NCBI GenBank assembly: GCA_016165875.1
Contig: JABBOT010000023.1
Coordinates: 4,325,469-4,389,468 of the forward strand
Reading direction: 5' to 3'
Origin: Acanthopleura granulata
Lineage: Eukaryota; Mollusca; Polyplacophora; Chitonida; Chitonidae
Length of the DNA stretch: 64,000 nucleotides
Positions 1 to 12,299 of the stretch are shown here, one piece after another. Positions within the stretch are counted from its first letter, which is position 1. Each line of letters begins with the position of its first letter. Both the position numbers and the translations under genes were made by a program. Below the pieces are notes generated by a model. The model was not told where the DNA came from and did not search any database. It saw nothing but the letters and a program-made list of their open reading frames with translations.

Positions 1-62
1 ACCAGAGAAGGAAGCCAACATGTGCTTGACTTGAACTCACAGTAACCCCAGTGTTGAGAGGC
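1..62 (-). repeat. SINE fragment at window edge
   Basis: The reverse complement matches the middle part of the SINE family found throughout this window: the box-B-like GTTCAAGTC followed by the TGTTGGCTTCCT segment. The rest lies outside the window or has decayed. Confidence 0.7.
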
Positions 63-534
63 AACATTTTTGAAATGTGTGTAACACATGAACTGCTATA
101 GTGCTGATAACAATTCGATGATACTTAAGTAACTAACAAGTGTAGTGCAGTGATATATTATACAGAAAAGAACAATACAGAGCACATGCACTACGCGAAC
201 CGACTTACTTTAGGCGGGCAATGTGTCTAATTCTCTATGCGATATGCCTCCATGAAAACATTTATTCTTCATTATAAGGAAATGAAAACAGGACGGGAAA
301 TGGCGAGATATATATAGAGAGAGCGGAATAGAAACGCTGAAAAGTATTTTGTGACATGTAATGCAGTCTGTCCTATTTACCTCTGAAGGACCGGGATGTT
401 TCGGCCAGCGGGATCAACAGATGCCGGGATTAGTTGATAACTTTTGACCGCAGCTGAGTCCATTAAGCTGTGGTCAAGGATTTCTGTCAGATTCGCGACC
501 GACCAGTGACTGTGTGCCATGTATTATAATAAGA

Positions 535-803
535 GGAGGCCTCCGTGGCTCAATTCATTAACGCGCTAGCACAGCGCAATGAACCAGAAGCCTCTTACCA
601 GTGCGGTGGCTGTGAGTTTAAGTGCAGATTATGCTAGCTTCCTGTCCGGTCGTACGTGGGAAGGTCTGCCAGCAGACTGCGGATGGCCGTGGGACCCCGG
701 GCTCTACCCCGTTCCTTCCATAATTCTGGTCGCCGTCTTATAAGTGAAATATTCTTGAGTATGGCGTAAAACATGAAACAAAATAATAAATAAACAAATA
801 AAT
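535..803 (+). repeat. tRNA-derived SINE, near full length
   Basis: Begins GGCCTCCGTGGCTCAATT (box A region) and has a box-B-like GTTTAAGTGC. It continues through the family body (TACGTGGGAAGGTCTGCCAG, then CGTCTTATAAGTGAAATATTC) and ends in an AATA/AAAT tail. It is diverged from the best copies (33279-33558, 50160-50422). No clear target-site duplication is seen. Confidence 0.85.
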
Positions 804-1440
804 TGACGCATTTATTTACTTAACTGGCTCTTGTTTGACGCTATTCCCAAGAAGTCGTTATGTCCAGAGAAAACCACCGACTTTTCTCAATTTACAGATG
901 AACTTTTCCACGTAAGACATTTAGATTTGCAAGTCAACGACCTAAAAAGCCACACAAAAGCTGTCGACCGCTTTTCGTCATCTAGGTCTCCGAGAACAAT
1001 GAGCTGAGCTCGGAGATTCCAACTATTCTCTGTCTACGGCCGCCGTTAAAACAAATGAGCTTTGGTATAAGAACTGCGGTGTGGCGAACAGTATAGTGTG
1101 ATGATGTCGGGTATCTCACACAGTCACAACTTCACAGATCTGAAACATTATTCCATCACATAGTATATTCACACTCTCGCATCGATTATCTCATAGGTGT
1201 TGATCCACCATTCTTAACCCATGTAAAACGAGAGGAGACCTTTATAATGACATCTTCAGGTGTGGACGCTTATCTTATAAACGTACCAGGGTATATGAAT
1301 AATACATGGTTACTAATATAGCAAAAGCCTATAACGATGCATGTGTGTGACCGGCTAGGCACAAGAATCACAAATGGTTAATATATAGAAAGAAAAGGAA
1401 GTAAACCTACTTGCTCAGCTTGCATTTATTTAGTACTGTA
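804..1440. other. Intergenic, nothing recognised
   Basis: No open frame of note, no repeat shared with the rest of the window and no clear motif. Confidence 0.5.
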
Positions 1441-1621
1441 TACCTGTTGGTCGTACGTTAGTATGTGGGAAGGCCCGCCAGCAACTTGCGGATGGCCGTG
1501 AGTTTCTCGCGGGATCTGCCCGGTTTCCCCCCACCATCATGCTGACCGTCGTTAAATAAGTGTAGTGCAGTGTAGTGTATGTCAAAATTTTTTTTGAGTA
1601 CGGCGTAAAAAACCGATCAAA

Positions 1622-1656
<35 letters not shown>

Positions 1657-1661
1657 ATACG
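1441..1661 (+). repeat. 5'-truncated SINE with long AATA tail
   Basis: Contains the 3' two thirds of the SINE body, from CGTACGTTAGTATGTGGGAAGG to GAGTACGGCGTAAAA. It is followed by roughly ten AAAT repeats, a possible microsatellite grown from the SINE tail. A short internal duplication (GTGTAGTGCAGTGTAGTG) interrupts the body near 1560. Confidence 0.85.
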
Positions 1662-2017
1662 CTTTGTTATTCACATTATTAATGTGTGTTATGTGTTATC
1701 ACACATATTTGTTGTAGAACCATTTGTTGTGGTTTGGCGGTGCAAAAACGTAAATCATGACGTAAATTCGTCTAGCAGTCACTTTCAGCAGGCAATCCGG
1801 CTTTGATATTAAAAGTCTTTAAAACATAAGAATGTATTAAGCAGCCATTCAGTAGAGTCATCAACTGACCATTCTGGAACCTTTATTTTCTACATGCTGG
1901 AAAGTAAATATAGATGCAACAAGAACCACTGTTAATTTTCAACCGTTGTGCTGGTTTGATCTGCCTTTTGTGTCTATTACTAAGCTACTATAACAGCGGT
2001 GCCGTTGTATACTTGTA

Positions 2018-2130
2018 TAGCATTTATTTATTTGACTGGTGCTTTAAGTGTATCCAAGAATTTTTCACTTATACGATGGCGGCCAGCATTATCGTGGAAG
2101 GAAAACCATACGCAGCTTGCTGGCGCACTT
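2018..2130 (-). repeat. SINE 3' fragment
   Basis: Reads on the minus strand as the SINE 3' half: an ATTTATTTATTTGA tail complement, then CAAGAATTTTTCACTTATACGATGGCGGCCAGCATTA. A 79-codon frame overlapping it is explained by this repeat and is not a gene. Confidence 0.75.
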
Positions 2131-2487
2131 TGAAAGGCACAACAACTGTATAGTGCAATCCTTTCATTGTCACACATATACAAGGGAGACAACTTAATCT
2201 ATCACATCAATGGATTGCAACGGTTGGAGTTATCCCACATTTTCTGTATTGCGTACGGACCAATTTACGCCACAGTCGTTAAAACAGCACCACGCGTCAC
2301 AGTAATCAGCTTTCAGAACTGTCATATTCGCATAATCTGTTGATGTTCTCCGTTCCTTACATGGCTACAAGAAATCCTCAAGAAATCCTGCTGGTGATAC
2401 GTGGAGGAAAAGATAATCATCTCGGAAACCGGTATAAGAAATTTTCTCAGACACAATGTCTGAAATCGTATATAGCCTACCAGAGTA

Positions 2488-2547
2488 CATCTCGCTACCT
2501 CGCTACATCGATCTTTCTAATAAAGGGCGAGACAGCGAGGTAGCGAG
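2488..2547. repeat. Small inverted repeat of CTCGCTACCTCG units
   Basis: CTCGCTACCTCGCTAC near 2490 is complementary to GCGAGGTAGCGAG near 2533-2545, with further CTCGCTGCCTCACTAC just downstream. It can form a hairpin. The copies look like internal duplication of one short word. Confidence 0.55.
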
Positions 2548-2580
2548 GTGGATGGTCTCGCTGCCTCACTACGTAGCTAC

Positions 2581-3760
2581 CTGACTGGTAACGAGATGTC
2601 CTTTATTGGCTTCCATATGTCATGGAAATTACGATAGGCGCAATTTGCGACTGCTTCGGAAATCAGGACCGAGATGCTTTGCTCGGATAAAGAAGGTATT
2701 TTCTGAATTTTGGTTTTTTTTGTTTTTGTTGAGACCCTTGGGTTGCCTCTAAGAGAAAAACGTATTTATTTTGTTGCGTACTGATTACAGTCTATAGGGT
2801 ACGACTTTCGTGTCTCACGGATATAGGAGCGGATGCTGGCGTTTTGGGAAAGGAAAAAATAGACCCGAACCCCAATAATGGGCGCTCACACGAGGCAGGA
2901 TAGCTGTCGCTCACTTGTCAATTTTTTATTTATTTACTTAGTTGTTATTTTACAGCTTATACTGAAAGGAATTTCAACTTGAAATTCATGTAAGGCTAAA
3001 GCACGTTGGAAATTGTGCGAGACTTGCATCACGTGCAAGTCCTGTAATTTTGAAGAAAATTCACGTTGGGCAGCATAGTGCATGAACTCTATCCCAACTT
3101 TTGGAAACCCTTTATGTATGAGTGGTTAGTGGCTGAGGAAATCACACAAGAACTGGGTTTGTTCACATCCATGCACGGTCTGAAAAAAAAATAGAAAAGA
3201 AAAATAAAGTTAAAAAACAGAAAATTATAAATGTAATGAAAGTGGAGGAGGGATTAAAAATACACACCGTATAATTTCAGTCGTATATTTTACAACAGAT
3301 ATTACTTAGAGCCACGTAAGGTACTGATCAGAAGCGAAATTTGCTTTGTGTCATCTGACGGGTTAATATCAGGGGAATCCCATATGGTGTACAACACATT
3401 TCAGCCAGGTCACATGCATTTTAGGGTGTATGGAAAGTATACGAGTATGCAGGCGCTGTAAACAAGGTTTAACCTCAGAATTAGAGCGGTTGTAACGTTC
3501 GGATATTGCTTGGCAATCAACAGTATCGGTTAAACCATGGACGTGTGCGCATGCGCTTAAATATTACCCTTTGGAATTTGGAGGCTGTGGCGTTCAGATA
3601 CTGCTTGACAGCCAATCAGAATATTCGGTTAGATGAACTTTTCGAACCTGTTGTTAAAACTTGAAAACTACTTCTGTACCTAATTCGTCGTGTGTAATTT
3701 AAAAAGTGCAATAATATGTCATCGTTAACATTTAAACGTATATTTTCCTTGGTACAGCAT
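2581..3760. other. Intergenic; one NRF1-like palindrome
   Basis: No gene seen. The stretch is AT-rich with A-runs near 3180-3230. The only distinctive motif is the palindrome listed at 3546-3556. Confidence 0.5.
3546..3556. promoter_or_regulatory. NRF1-type palindrome TGCGCATGCGC
   Basis: An exact match to the well known NRF1 consensus palindrome in an otherwise AT-rich stretch, about 2 kb upstream of the visible exon of gene A. That gene's first exon is missing upstream, so a promoter here is possible but unproven. Confidence 0.3.
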
Positions 3761-3834
3761 CGCTTAGCATGGTGGCTGTTGGCGTCCATATTTGACCGCG
3801 ACATCCTCAGCCCTGCAAAGGGCTTGGTTATAAC

Positions 3835-4090
3835 AAAATCTTGATCTTCGTGCCACAGCGAAACAGGCGGAAGGGGCGGAGAGTGCGGATCCGCGCCTTG
3901 TACGTGTTCCGCATCGTCTGTGTCCTCCGCAAGCCCGTGAACGTCGCGGTTTTACTGAAGCGTGGAACATGCGGAAATGTCTGGTGTGCGCACACCGCGC
4001 CCTCCGAGTGCGCGCAAAGACCGCCGTTTTGTTCTATCCGCGCCCTCCGCGGGGTCACAAAAAATGGTGGCTCAGCCACCATAGCTTAGA
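3835..4090. repeat. GC-rich, CpG-rich island ending in a perfect palindrome
   Basis: About 250 bp of GC- and CpG-rich sequence sits abruptly in AT-rich DNA. It ends with a 9+1+9 palindrome (ATGGTGGCT C AGCCACCAT, 4064-4082). A related ATGGTGGCT word lies near 3770. Frames are open on both strands at once, as composition alone would give. It could be a GC-rich mobile element remnant or a CpG-island promoter for gene A; I cannot decide. Confidence 0.4.
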
Positions 4091-4917
4091 GCTAAGCCTA
4101 AGAGCAACAATCGAAGTACTCATCGGCCCCATGTCAGTGTAATACGACTGATTAGATATAGACAGGCTACTATAACTATGTTGTCATAGAGTCTGGCCTG
4201 CTGAACAAAAGAACTGGAGTAAAAAGACTGCAAAACAGTCGAATAAGACGTCATAAATCAATACGCTTGTTAATATGTGATGATCATTGTCCAATACAAT
4301 GGAGTACCTGATCAGAATTGTTTACTTGCATTGCGTCGGATAACAGTGAGAGCACATATAACAAGCGGAAAACAAGAACCGACAAGACAGAACACATTTA
4401 ACAACTCTACTGTATAAACCGTTTGACCGTGCAATGAACGCGTAGTTATGTTTGTCTCAACTTCTGATCGCACCCTGTCACCTAATTGTTCAACTCTCTT
4501 TCGATCCTATGGCTAAAGACCTCTTATCACGATTATAAGTTACTAACGTGTTGTATTTCACACAATGCTGAATGCTGGGAAACTAGAATGACGTCATTCT
4601 CCCCTGTGCATTAGCCGTACATTTTTCTCCATGTTGTCTAAACAAGACGTTTCCTGAGCCAACTGTGACGAATCCCCTCTGCATCCAGATGAGAAACCCA
4701 TAGTATACCTGTGGACAATCTGAGGGTCATCTGCCCAGGTCAAGTCATGGATCACATTCTTTGTAGTGAAAAGGTTCCAAAAAGTTTTTGTAAAACCAAG
4801 TAAGTTTTGTGTTTTTTTTTTATATTTTTTAAAAAAAACTTGACAATTATGTGTTTCGAGTTTTTGGTGATTAGAATTAAAGCTCAGTCGACATGAGGGT
4901 TGTCATTTGCGGCGAAA
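4091..4917. other. Intergenic, nothing recognised
   Basis: AT-rich with homopolymer runs near 4810-4840 (T then A). No gene or shared repeat was recognised. Confidence 0.45.
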
Positions 4918-5028
4918 GATGGTGGCTTCCAATATCTGTTCCGTCCGGTTTTCTCCACCAAGAATCCTGACTATGTCGCACAAGTGAAATATCCTTGACT
5001 GTGACACAGATTCCAACCAAATAAATCA
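4918..5028 (+). repeat. Diverged SINE 3' fragment
   Basis: TGGTGGCTTCC, CCGTCCGGTTTTCTCCACCA, ACAAGTGAAATATCCTTGA and a final AAATAAATCA follow the order of the SINE 3' half with many changes. Confidence 0.55.
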
Positions 5029-5570
5029 CCTTCTAGCTACCATACTGTATTGAGTGTACTGTGGTTGGTAAAGCTACAATATGGCTTGCCTTTTATTTTT
5101 CTTAAGTGATGTTTTCAAGTGACGAGGAGTTTTAGGAAAGGATTGTCTTGTTGTTATGGTAGTAAAGGGTGTTCTTCTTGCTCTTTATGGTGGAATGCAT
5201 TTTTGCAGTACGCCTACATCTCAGCTTGTGACCTCACATTCACCATAATTTATTTCCAGACCACGTGTGTTGCACGCGCAGAATAGGGTATAGACATTTT
5301 TAATAGCGGGGAACTGACATTTTACCTGGATTAACAGGATTGTAATCTTTGAGTTTTAAGGTAACTGTTGTGAATTAAAATGTTACGTGATGAATTCAAC
5401 ACTGCATGCCTGGAACAGGTGAACTTTAGCTAGCTTTAGGTTTTTATAAATATGAACCCATAAGTTAGGAAATGAACGAGGGTAAACTGGCTTATCAAGG
5501 TTGAAAGTTTTATTTTTGGCACAATCATGATTCATGATTGAGTTACGTCTTGGAAATACTTGCGTTGTAG

Positions 5571-6702
5571 GAAGGAAACAAAACTGAACGGTGCGAGCTT
5601 TAAAAGCAAGTACCATCTGGATTCGTCGGACCTGCGGTTACCTCCCCCTGTTCTGTGCATGAGTGATTTCGAGAGGCATGCTCAGAGGAAGAACCGAGTC
5701 ATTCAAGCGAACTACGACGACGAGCTGCTCAAGATAGGGATCGACTGTAAAGTGTCGAGTAAATTTCTAACCTCCGATGCCAGGCGATTCTACCATCGCG
5801 TGTCATCCAGCAAAAAATCGTTACCAGGAACGTATGTAACACGGACAAATCCTACAGGCGATCCCAGGGAAACTGGTCTCAACTGTGGGAAAAGAGAGAC
5901 CAAGTTGCCGGCTGTCAAGCGCAAGGGGGTTTCAGAGAGCAGATGGATTTCTAAAGAAGCTTGGGTTGTGCCGCCAGAGAAATCGAACGTGACAAGAACG
6001 AAAAACATCAACCATCTGTCCGTCAGCAAAATTCAACCTGATGCTTCTCGTGAACGGAACATTTTCCTGACTGACACGGGGTTGTTGGGTCCTGCCAACA
6101 GCACAAGGAGACTGATTCCCCATTCCGCCAAAGTGCCCCGCAGTGTACCTAACGGTGGGGAAGATACCCCTCGCCGACCAAAGACAACAACTCTCGTCAC
6201 ACGTCACGTGACATTTTGGGACATGGCGGACGAGGATGCAGGGAACTATCGCACAAAATATGACAACGGATCCAAAGAGGAGACGTCCAGAAAGTCCAAA
6301 AAGATTTCTCGAACGGGGGCTGTGCCTTCCGAACCAACTACATGTGGCACAAAACTGTTGTCAGTCATTCCTGCCGATACTGCAAAAAGTCGTGTCACTA
6401 GTAAAAAAAAGGACTTTGTTAAGCCTTCAGAAACTGTTCCATCCAGCAAACCATTAATGAGCTTCTTACATTTTGACAAATTGCAAGCCAGTCGTGAGCT
6501 AAGACGGGAGTTGAGAAACAACGCCGAAAACAGGAAAATTGAAAGACGCCGACGAAAGTTGTCGGAATTACTGAACTTAGAGCGGACATCTTACATAGAG
6601 TCTCTCTCTAAAATGGCCAGTCGACTGCGAGACGAGAAACTTCTGGAATTCTGTCGGGAATCGTGTCGAGGATTGCAGAATGTATTCAATTATAACTTGT
6701 AA
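5571..6702 (+). CDS. Gene A, last exon: unrecognised protein, paralog of gene C (26020-27207)
   Basis: An open frame of about 377 codons ends in TAA at 6700-6702. There is no ATG before the first conserved box, and a good acceptor (GCGTTGTAG) ends at 5570, so this is read as a 3' exon entered in phase 2; the 5' exon was not found. Seen: an N-terminal box (nt 5611-5802; YHLD..., LPPPV, then RKNR..QA, and a DARRF helix), a Ser/Thr/Lys-rich low-complexity middle with several Cys, and a basic helical C-terminus (RELRRELRNN, IERRRRKLSEL). Gene C has the same two conserved ends in the same order. By eye, 27 of 64 positions are identical in the N-terminal box. I do not recognise the family. It is convergent with gene B, whose stop lies 690 bp away. 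Confidence 0.7.
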
Positions 6703-7392
6703 AGTTTAGTTTAATGTGTAATTGGTATGTACATGTACAAAGCAAATTATAGAAACAGAAGTGTATAAACGCCACTCTCTAAAAAGTAACTGGTTTAGTT
6801 TTGAGAGAAACGTCTGACATATCTACAGAGAAATCAACAATAATGAGATAAAGGTTGTATTAAAACGTGAACAGTTTTCAGTCAACACTTTTCAGTTCAA
6901 TGGCGTATTGATATGACAGCACTTGGGGTCGTTCAGCATGGTTTGGGTGGTTGAAACGACAGAGGATATTTCCTTCCGGGGACGAAAAAGTACACCAGTG
7001 TGTGGTCATTTTAAACATACGCTGTAGATGTCATTGTAGATGCACTGCAGATTTTGGTTTTGGTCATTGGAAAATTTCATACGCTAATCATCACACAAAT
7101 GTTCATTGCTCTTGAGGGTGGACCAAGAGAACCAGCCCACAACGCCTGTAAAGGAGACATGCCAAATGCTGAGGGAAACTCCCATTTAAGTGCCCGCATT
7201 ATTCCCAGCACATGTGTTATTACAGTCGAACTCCATGTTGTTCGCACTGAACATTGGTTATTGCACTTCAACGCAATGAAGAAAGGGAAATATAAGGCAG
7301 CGTTTAAACATCCGAACCATTTCAATTCAGCTTCACAAATTTACCCGGTGAATTGTTAGCTAGCGTATTCTGTTAGAAATTTTATGAGCATA
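6703..7392. other. Convergent intergenic space (3' UTRs of genes A and B)
   Basis: Gene A ends at 6702 (+) and gene B at 7393 (-), so both 3' UTRs fall here and may overlap. Frames open on both strands at 7054-7359 show no codon pattern or homology I can recognise and are taken as chance. Confidence 0.5.
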
Positions 7393-8865
7393 TTATTCAG
7401 TGAGACACATTTCTGTTGACGAACGAGTAAAAACTTCCATTTTCTTCACGAAACTCTTTACTTTGTAATCCAAGGTAGCCTGCTGGGAATCGTCTCTTAG
7501 GCGCTGACTCCTGGTGATCTGATTTTCTCGGACTATTCTCTCAAGGGCTTTGATGCGAGCCGGTTTCGAAAATACCATGTGCGGGAAGGAAGATCCATGT
7601 GTCTCTGAGTTCTGATGATGTTGTACTTTGGTCAACAGTTGGCCTGACCACTCCAAGCGCAGTGGATCAACTCTGTGTCGTTCTTGGGGTTTGACATATC
7701 CATAAATCTTAAAACCGCGGTGATAGACGACGTGACTTTCCGATTTGTCAGCCGATGCTCTTTCGTCAAACATTTTTGCGCTCTGCGTCCTGGTTTCTAC
7801 GTTTAGCGGTTCATCCGTCATGTCCCGAGTTGCGTACAAGGCACTTTTCGGCCTGACACGATTCTGTTTCAGCCTAATCCACGTATTTCCGGTTGTGGAG
7901 AGCTTGATTTTTGGGTCACGTGGCTGGAAACTTAAACTCAGTTCTCCTGGTTCTTGGAACAAAAGCTTTAACCCGTAGTCACTCCAGTCGTCTTGTGGAA
8001 GAGGATCGTCATTCTTCTTTCGTTCTGAAATTGTTGAGTTGGGATCCTTGGCTACATCTCTCATCGGAGCTTGAATAAATCGCTTATCTACTGTTGGCCG
8101 TGGCACCTCTTCTTTTGTTCTTATTTCCTCATCAGTTCTTTTGTCTACAGGCTTCTTTGAGCATGCAATATCTGTGGACTTACCTCCACTATTATCCATG
8201 TTACCTTTAGCTCCAGAAAGAGGTCTTTGAATTTCTGTTGTCGTTTTGCTATTCTTAAGCATTTTGCACGCTTGAAAGACAGAGACGCTCATATGTTTAT
8301 AGCACTTGTTGTGTTTCATATCTTTTGAAAGAATTTCATTTTGGTCAATCCACCTTTTATGTTTCCCTGAAGCAGCTCGTAGAGAAAAGTCGTGAAAATG
8401 TCCTTTGCCAGTAGTGTTAATCCCAGGGGAAAATGTTCTCGTCGTGTTTGTATGTACGGGTGCACTTTTGCATCTTTTCGATTCCCACATTAACCACAAC
8501 CTGTTTTGACGAATCTGATGAAAATTCACCTGTTCTTGTTGTGGACGACTTGGTGACGATTTATTCACAAAGAGTATCCACTTGGAAAAATAGTCCTTTT
8601 GCCTGCCTTTGTCTCTTTCCTGCCATCTGTGATGGGTGGCAATCTCGTCAGACAAACTGCTTCCGGTCGATGACTCGTATATTGCCCGTTGATGTTTTAA
8701 ACTGGATTTTTGCTTAAAAATGTCCTCTAAAATTGAGCTCTTTTCCTTCTGCAATTGTTGTAATTTGTTGATAAGTGCTTTTTGCTCATTTCTGTTTTTC
8801 ATTCGTGCAAAATTCTCATTAGTAGTACACTGCTTTTTCATTTTGTCATTCGACGCCGTTCTCCA
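7393..8865 (-). CDS. Gene B, terminal exon: unrecognised basic protein with N-terminal coiled coil
   Basis: A 482-codon frame runs from ATG at 8841 to TGA at 7393. The frame stays open upstream for 8 more codons (WRTASNDK) to a strong acceptor (ATTTTCATTTCAG) ending at 8866, so the ATG at 8841 may be internal and an upstream exon is likely. Seen: a charged heptad-like segment within about the first 60 residues (KALINKLQQLQKEK, ILEDIFKQK), long polar and basic low-complexity stretches, an acidic patch (DDPLPQDDWSDY), two RPKSA/CKSA-type motifs, and a helical C-terminus (IKALERIVRENQ). No signal peptide or membrane segment. RPxSA-like motifs are often seen in cytoskeletal or ciliary proteins, but I do not assign a function. 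Confidence 0.65.
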   Translation of the reverse strand, partial: WRTASNDKMKKQCTTNENFARMKNRNEQKALINKLQQLQKEKSSILEDIFKQKSSLKHQRAIYESSTGSSLSDEIATHHRWQERDKGRQKDYFSKWILFVNKSSPSRPQQEQVNFHQIRQNRLWLMWESKRCKSAPVHTNTTRTFSPGINTTGKGHFHDFSLRAASGKHKRWIDQNEILSKDMKHNKCYKHMSVSVFQACKMLKNSKTTTEIQRPLSGAKGNMDNSGGKSTDIACSKKPVDKRTDEEIRTKEEVPRPTVDKRFIQAPMRDVAKDPNSTISERKKNDDPLPQDDWSDYGLKLLFQEPGELSLSFQPRDPKIKLSTTGNTWIRLKQNRVRPKSALYATRDMTDEPLNVETRTQSAKMFDERASADKSESHVVYHRGFKIYGYVKPQERHRVDPLRLEWSGQLLTKVQHHQNSETHGSSFPHMVFSKPARIKALERIVRENQITRSQRLRDDSQQATLDYKVKSFVKKMEVFTRSSTEMCLTE

Positions 8866-11800
8866 CTGAAATGAAAATAGTAAATGCTATTGATATAAGT
8901 TAATTTTCGTACGAAATGGTTATATAATCACTAGAAATAACTCTCTCTGCAAGCTAACTTCATAAGAACATTCACAATAAAGTTTCAGAATTAGAGACTT
9001 CATATCTCCAATGCTGTACGAAGTCACGTTTTGGTCATTAACAATGTCAGTAAACAACTGATTCATTCGCTGTTTACATCAGTAGATCAAGGATTAAACA
9101 AACATGTTTCCTACCTATTCCTTTACCTCCTTGTATTGCATACAGTTCACAAATACGGACTTGCTGTGAAGGATAGTGTTGAGACACAACGTGGGAAAAA
9201 CCCTCCTAAAATCTGTCAGGATCCAAAGTCTCGTACACTGACTTGCACATTTTTGATCAGTCTCGGGTTTTGGCTGTATGTATCGTGTCATTATCAGTGA
9301 TAGGCTGCTATTAAAATTCCCTAATCCCGCTCTCCGAGCAGCGTTGTCAAGAATTCTCTCCGTCGTTTATTTCTTCAGATCGATACCAGGACTGTTTTAC
9401 TAATCCCACGGGTTTTGTGTGATATATATATATATATAGGTCAAATGCCACTGGCCAGGATAGATTTCCGTTAATTCTGTGTGAACACACCAAGTATTCA
9501 GTTGTGAATATTTGCGTATGACTTTCGTACGACTGTTGTTGGTGCTTTTCTCATTCCGTTGACACGATCGTGAGGGCTTTGGTATGGTGTATTGGTTTTC
9601 TTGGCAATGACAAACTTTGGGAACAATACAACAATGACATCCATTCTGTTGGCTTCCCAAGACTAGTAACACGGATGCTATATTTGGATACATTTCCGAA
9701 GTGAATGTGTCAGGTATTGGTCTCAAGCAGTTTCTTTTCTAGAGATACAAAAACAAATAAAGTAAAAGGAAATACGATGCACTCCTCGGTACTTGTACCT
9801 TCCGATTAATCTTTTCAAACCGTAGCGCACAATGTACGATATATTTTTAAAGCAGAAACCCGTGTAACACAAAGCAGAACGTTTGCCGAGGAGATTACAC
9901 GTCGTTGTCAGTATTATTTCGGTGAAGAAAAACGGTGTCTCAGTGTAGCAGACCGGTTCTTGTCTCAAACTTCTTACAGTGTGCTGCCTCATCGGAACGC
10001 CAATGCAACAAATACTACAAGGCGAAATGTGTATACACCACATGTGGTCTTCTTGTATTGACTTGATCCTGTCTGTTGTGTGACGATTACATCGAAGTTC
10101 TTACCGCAAGTCAGGGATATTCTATTATGGTGCACCTGCACTCGAAGTTTCTTAAGTCCACTTCTCTTGAAAGCAAATATGAACGTAGTCTCCAGAAAGT
10201 CTGGAATCATAATTGTGTCTATTCCGTATTACTGATTGTCTAATATTTCATACATGTGAAGGCGGTCAGGCTTATGGCGTGGAAATAAAACCACCGTACC
10301 TCAACGGCTATCTCTTTAAATGGCCGAGCCAGGAGGAAGTGGATTCAGAAAACGCGACTACTTGCCAAGTGCAAATCATTGTAGCCATTTAGGCTCCTCA
10401 ATGCTGTATATGGAAAAAAAAAATTCCAAAATTAAATCCTAAAATCGTAGACAGCCATATGTTAATCAGTTGCCGTGGAATTCCTGCTCACATCATGGGC
10501 ATGCATTTCACATCTATGTTAACATATCGATGGTACAGGGACACATAATCAACACCGACAGGGGAGGTAGGATTTCCCGGGTCCAAACCTTCAGTCTTTA
10601 TCACGTTTGGATAAATGGACAGTACCTAAACTCCAGCTTATTCTGCTTTCACTACGAAGGACTTAATACCGTTATGTTAATGCCGTGATGTTTATACGTC
10701 ATCTACATGTACTCTCAATTATAACGGAATTAGACCTGACAGACATCAGAACACACTTCAGATTCATAAACGATTTCTCTGTGTATATACTGTGTCTATG
10801 TAGTCAATGTGCACTTCTTTATGAAGGTAAACTTGAGGTTGGCGTGACTTGCCTTAATGTATATAACAGTGAGCCTATGTATATACACACGCATTATATA
10901 CGTATTGCAAAACTGATCGGAGCTTATCGTCTGTTGACGGAAGCCAAAGGATTGTAAATCTGTAATTAATCACGCGTTAGTCGCTAACTGAACCTCACTC
11001 TGATAACCGACTGGGTGATTTCGGCATGGAGTTACACCGAGTCACCCTTCATAATATACATGCGAATATAGCCTGTAGTGCTTCCATACATACGGTACTG
11101 TATACATGCCGACACATTATACTGGCATCACGGTTCATGTACGGTAAACCAGAAACCACATTGTGGGTGTATTAACCTTAGCAGTGAATTATACTGTTTA
11201 TGTATTTAGAAATAAATGCAGGTGTTTGTACTTTGTGAATTGCACTCGTCAGTCAAGCCTTTGTATATAGTACATAAGGTATGGAACACCGTATTCCTGA
11301 GAAAAGTGGCGACATCTGTTCGGCAAGCCTAGATTTATAGTTTGCTTTCCCTAATATGTCTAAGCAAGGTGTGTATTTTAGACGGGTGAAATATGAGTAT
11401 GTTAGTGACTGTAACAACGTACATTATATGTACAAGTGCAAATATACGGAATGAATACAACTACAAAAGTGTTTGCCTCTCAAATGTTTTAAATTTCAGT
11501 TTTAAATCAAACAAAACATTGAAGTGAAGTATATTGCAGAGGTAAGATCATTAAACACTGTCCTGGAAAATAGCTGATTTTAATTTAAATTTCTCGATTC
11601 TATGACTTAATTGACATATTGCAGTTAGGAAGGCCCATTCCACGAATGCATTTATAACTCTGTTTATAACGGGTAGAATTTCTATGAAGAAGTCTTACAG
11701 TTTGGGGATGTTAGGTTGAAAGAATCCTGCCTGAGACAAATCGCACTGTGCTCAGAAAAGGCCACTGTATTTTCCTCGGTTAAACAATAGTTTTAAAATA

Positions 11801-12299
11801 AAAATCGAAGTATTTTCATGAACTTCTGCTCGACATAACCATGTACATTATTTTAGTGCTTTCTTTGCTTTAAGTCTGCTGGGTGCCAAGAACCACATTA
11901 TAGTACATGCAGGCAAAACACGACTACAGTTTACCGCCTATTTTATATAGAATACTGATTAAACATATATTTTGTCTTGCACTCAGCTCCAACAGATCAC
12001 CCTAACCGTGTGGATCATATCATTGCTATCTACCTTAGCCAAAGTCTTTGGGAACATAAGAAATGGTGAGAAATATTACAAAGGGATATCAAAGCTGGAA
12101 GGGGTGTAAATGAAAGTTTTTTAAAAATATCAGTTAAGTCGCCCTCTTAGGGCCATTGGAGGCTATGGATTTGTATCTCTCTGTACTGCACTGTGAATTA
12201 AGAGTTGTACGTTGAATGCTTTGTGGTAACAGTGGACCAGGCTACATCACGAAAAGACAGTGAGAGATTGGATAGCCGCATTTGTGGTTTTCTCTTACA
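8866..12299. other. Intergenic; possible upstream exons of gene B; nothing firmly recognised
   Basis: Short scattered frames only, with no family I recognise. A (TA)n run lies near 9421-9439. The upstream exon or promoter of gene B must lie in or beyond this stretch but was not found. Confidence 0.45.

Noticed and set aside
3764..4089. Three overlapping frames of 68-84 codons on both strands
   Set aside because: They arise from GC-rich, stop-poor composition; no homology, and all strands are open at once.
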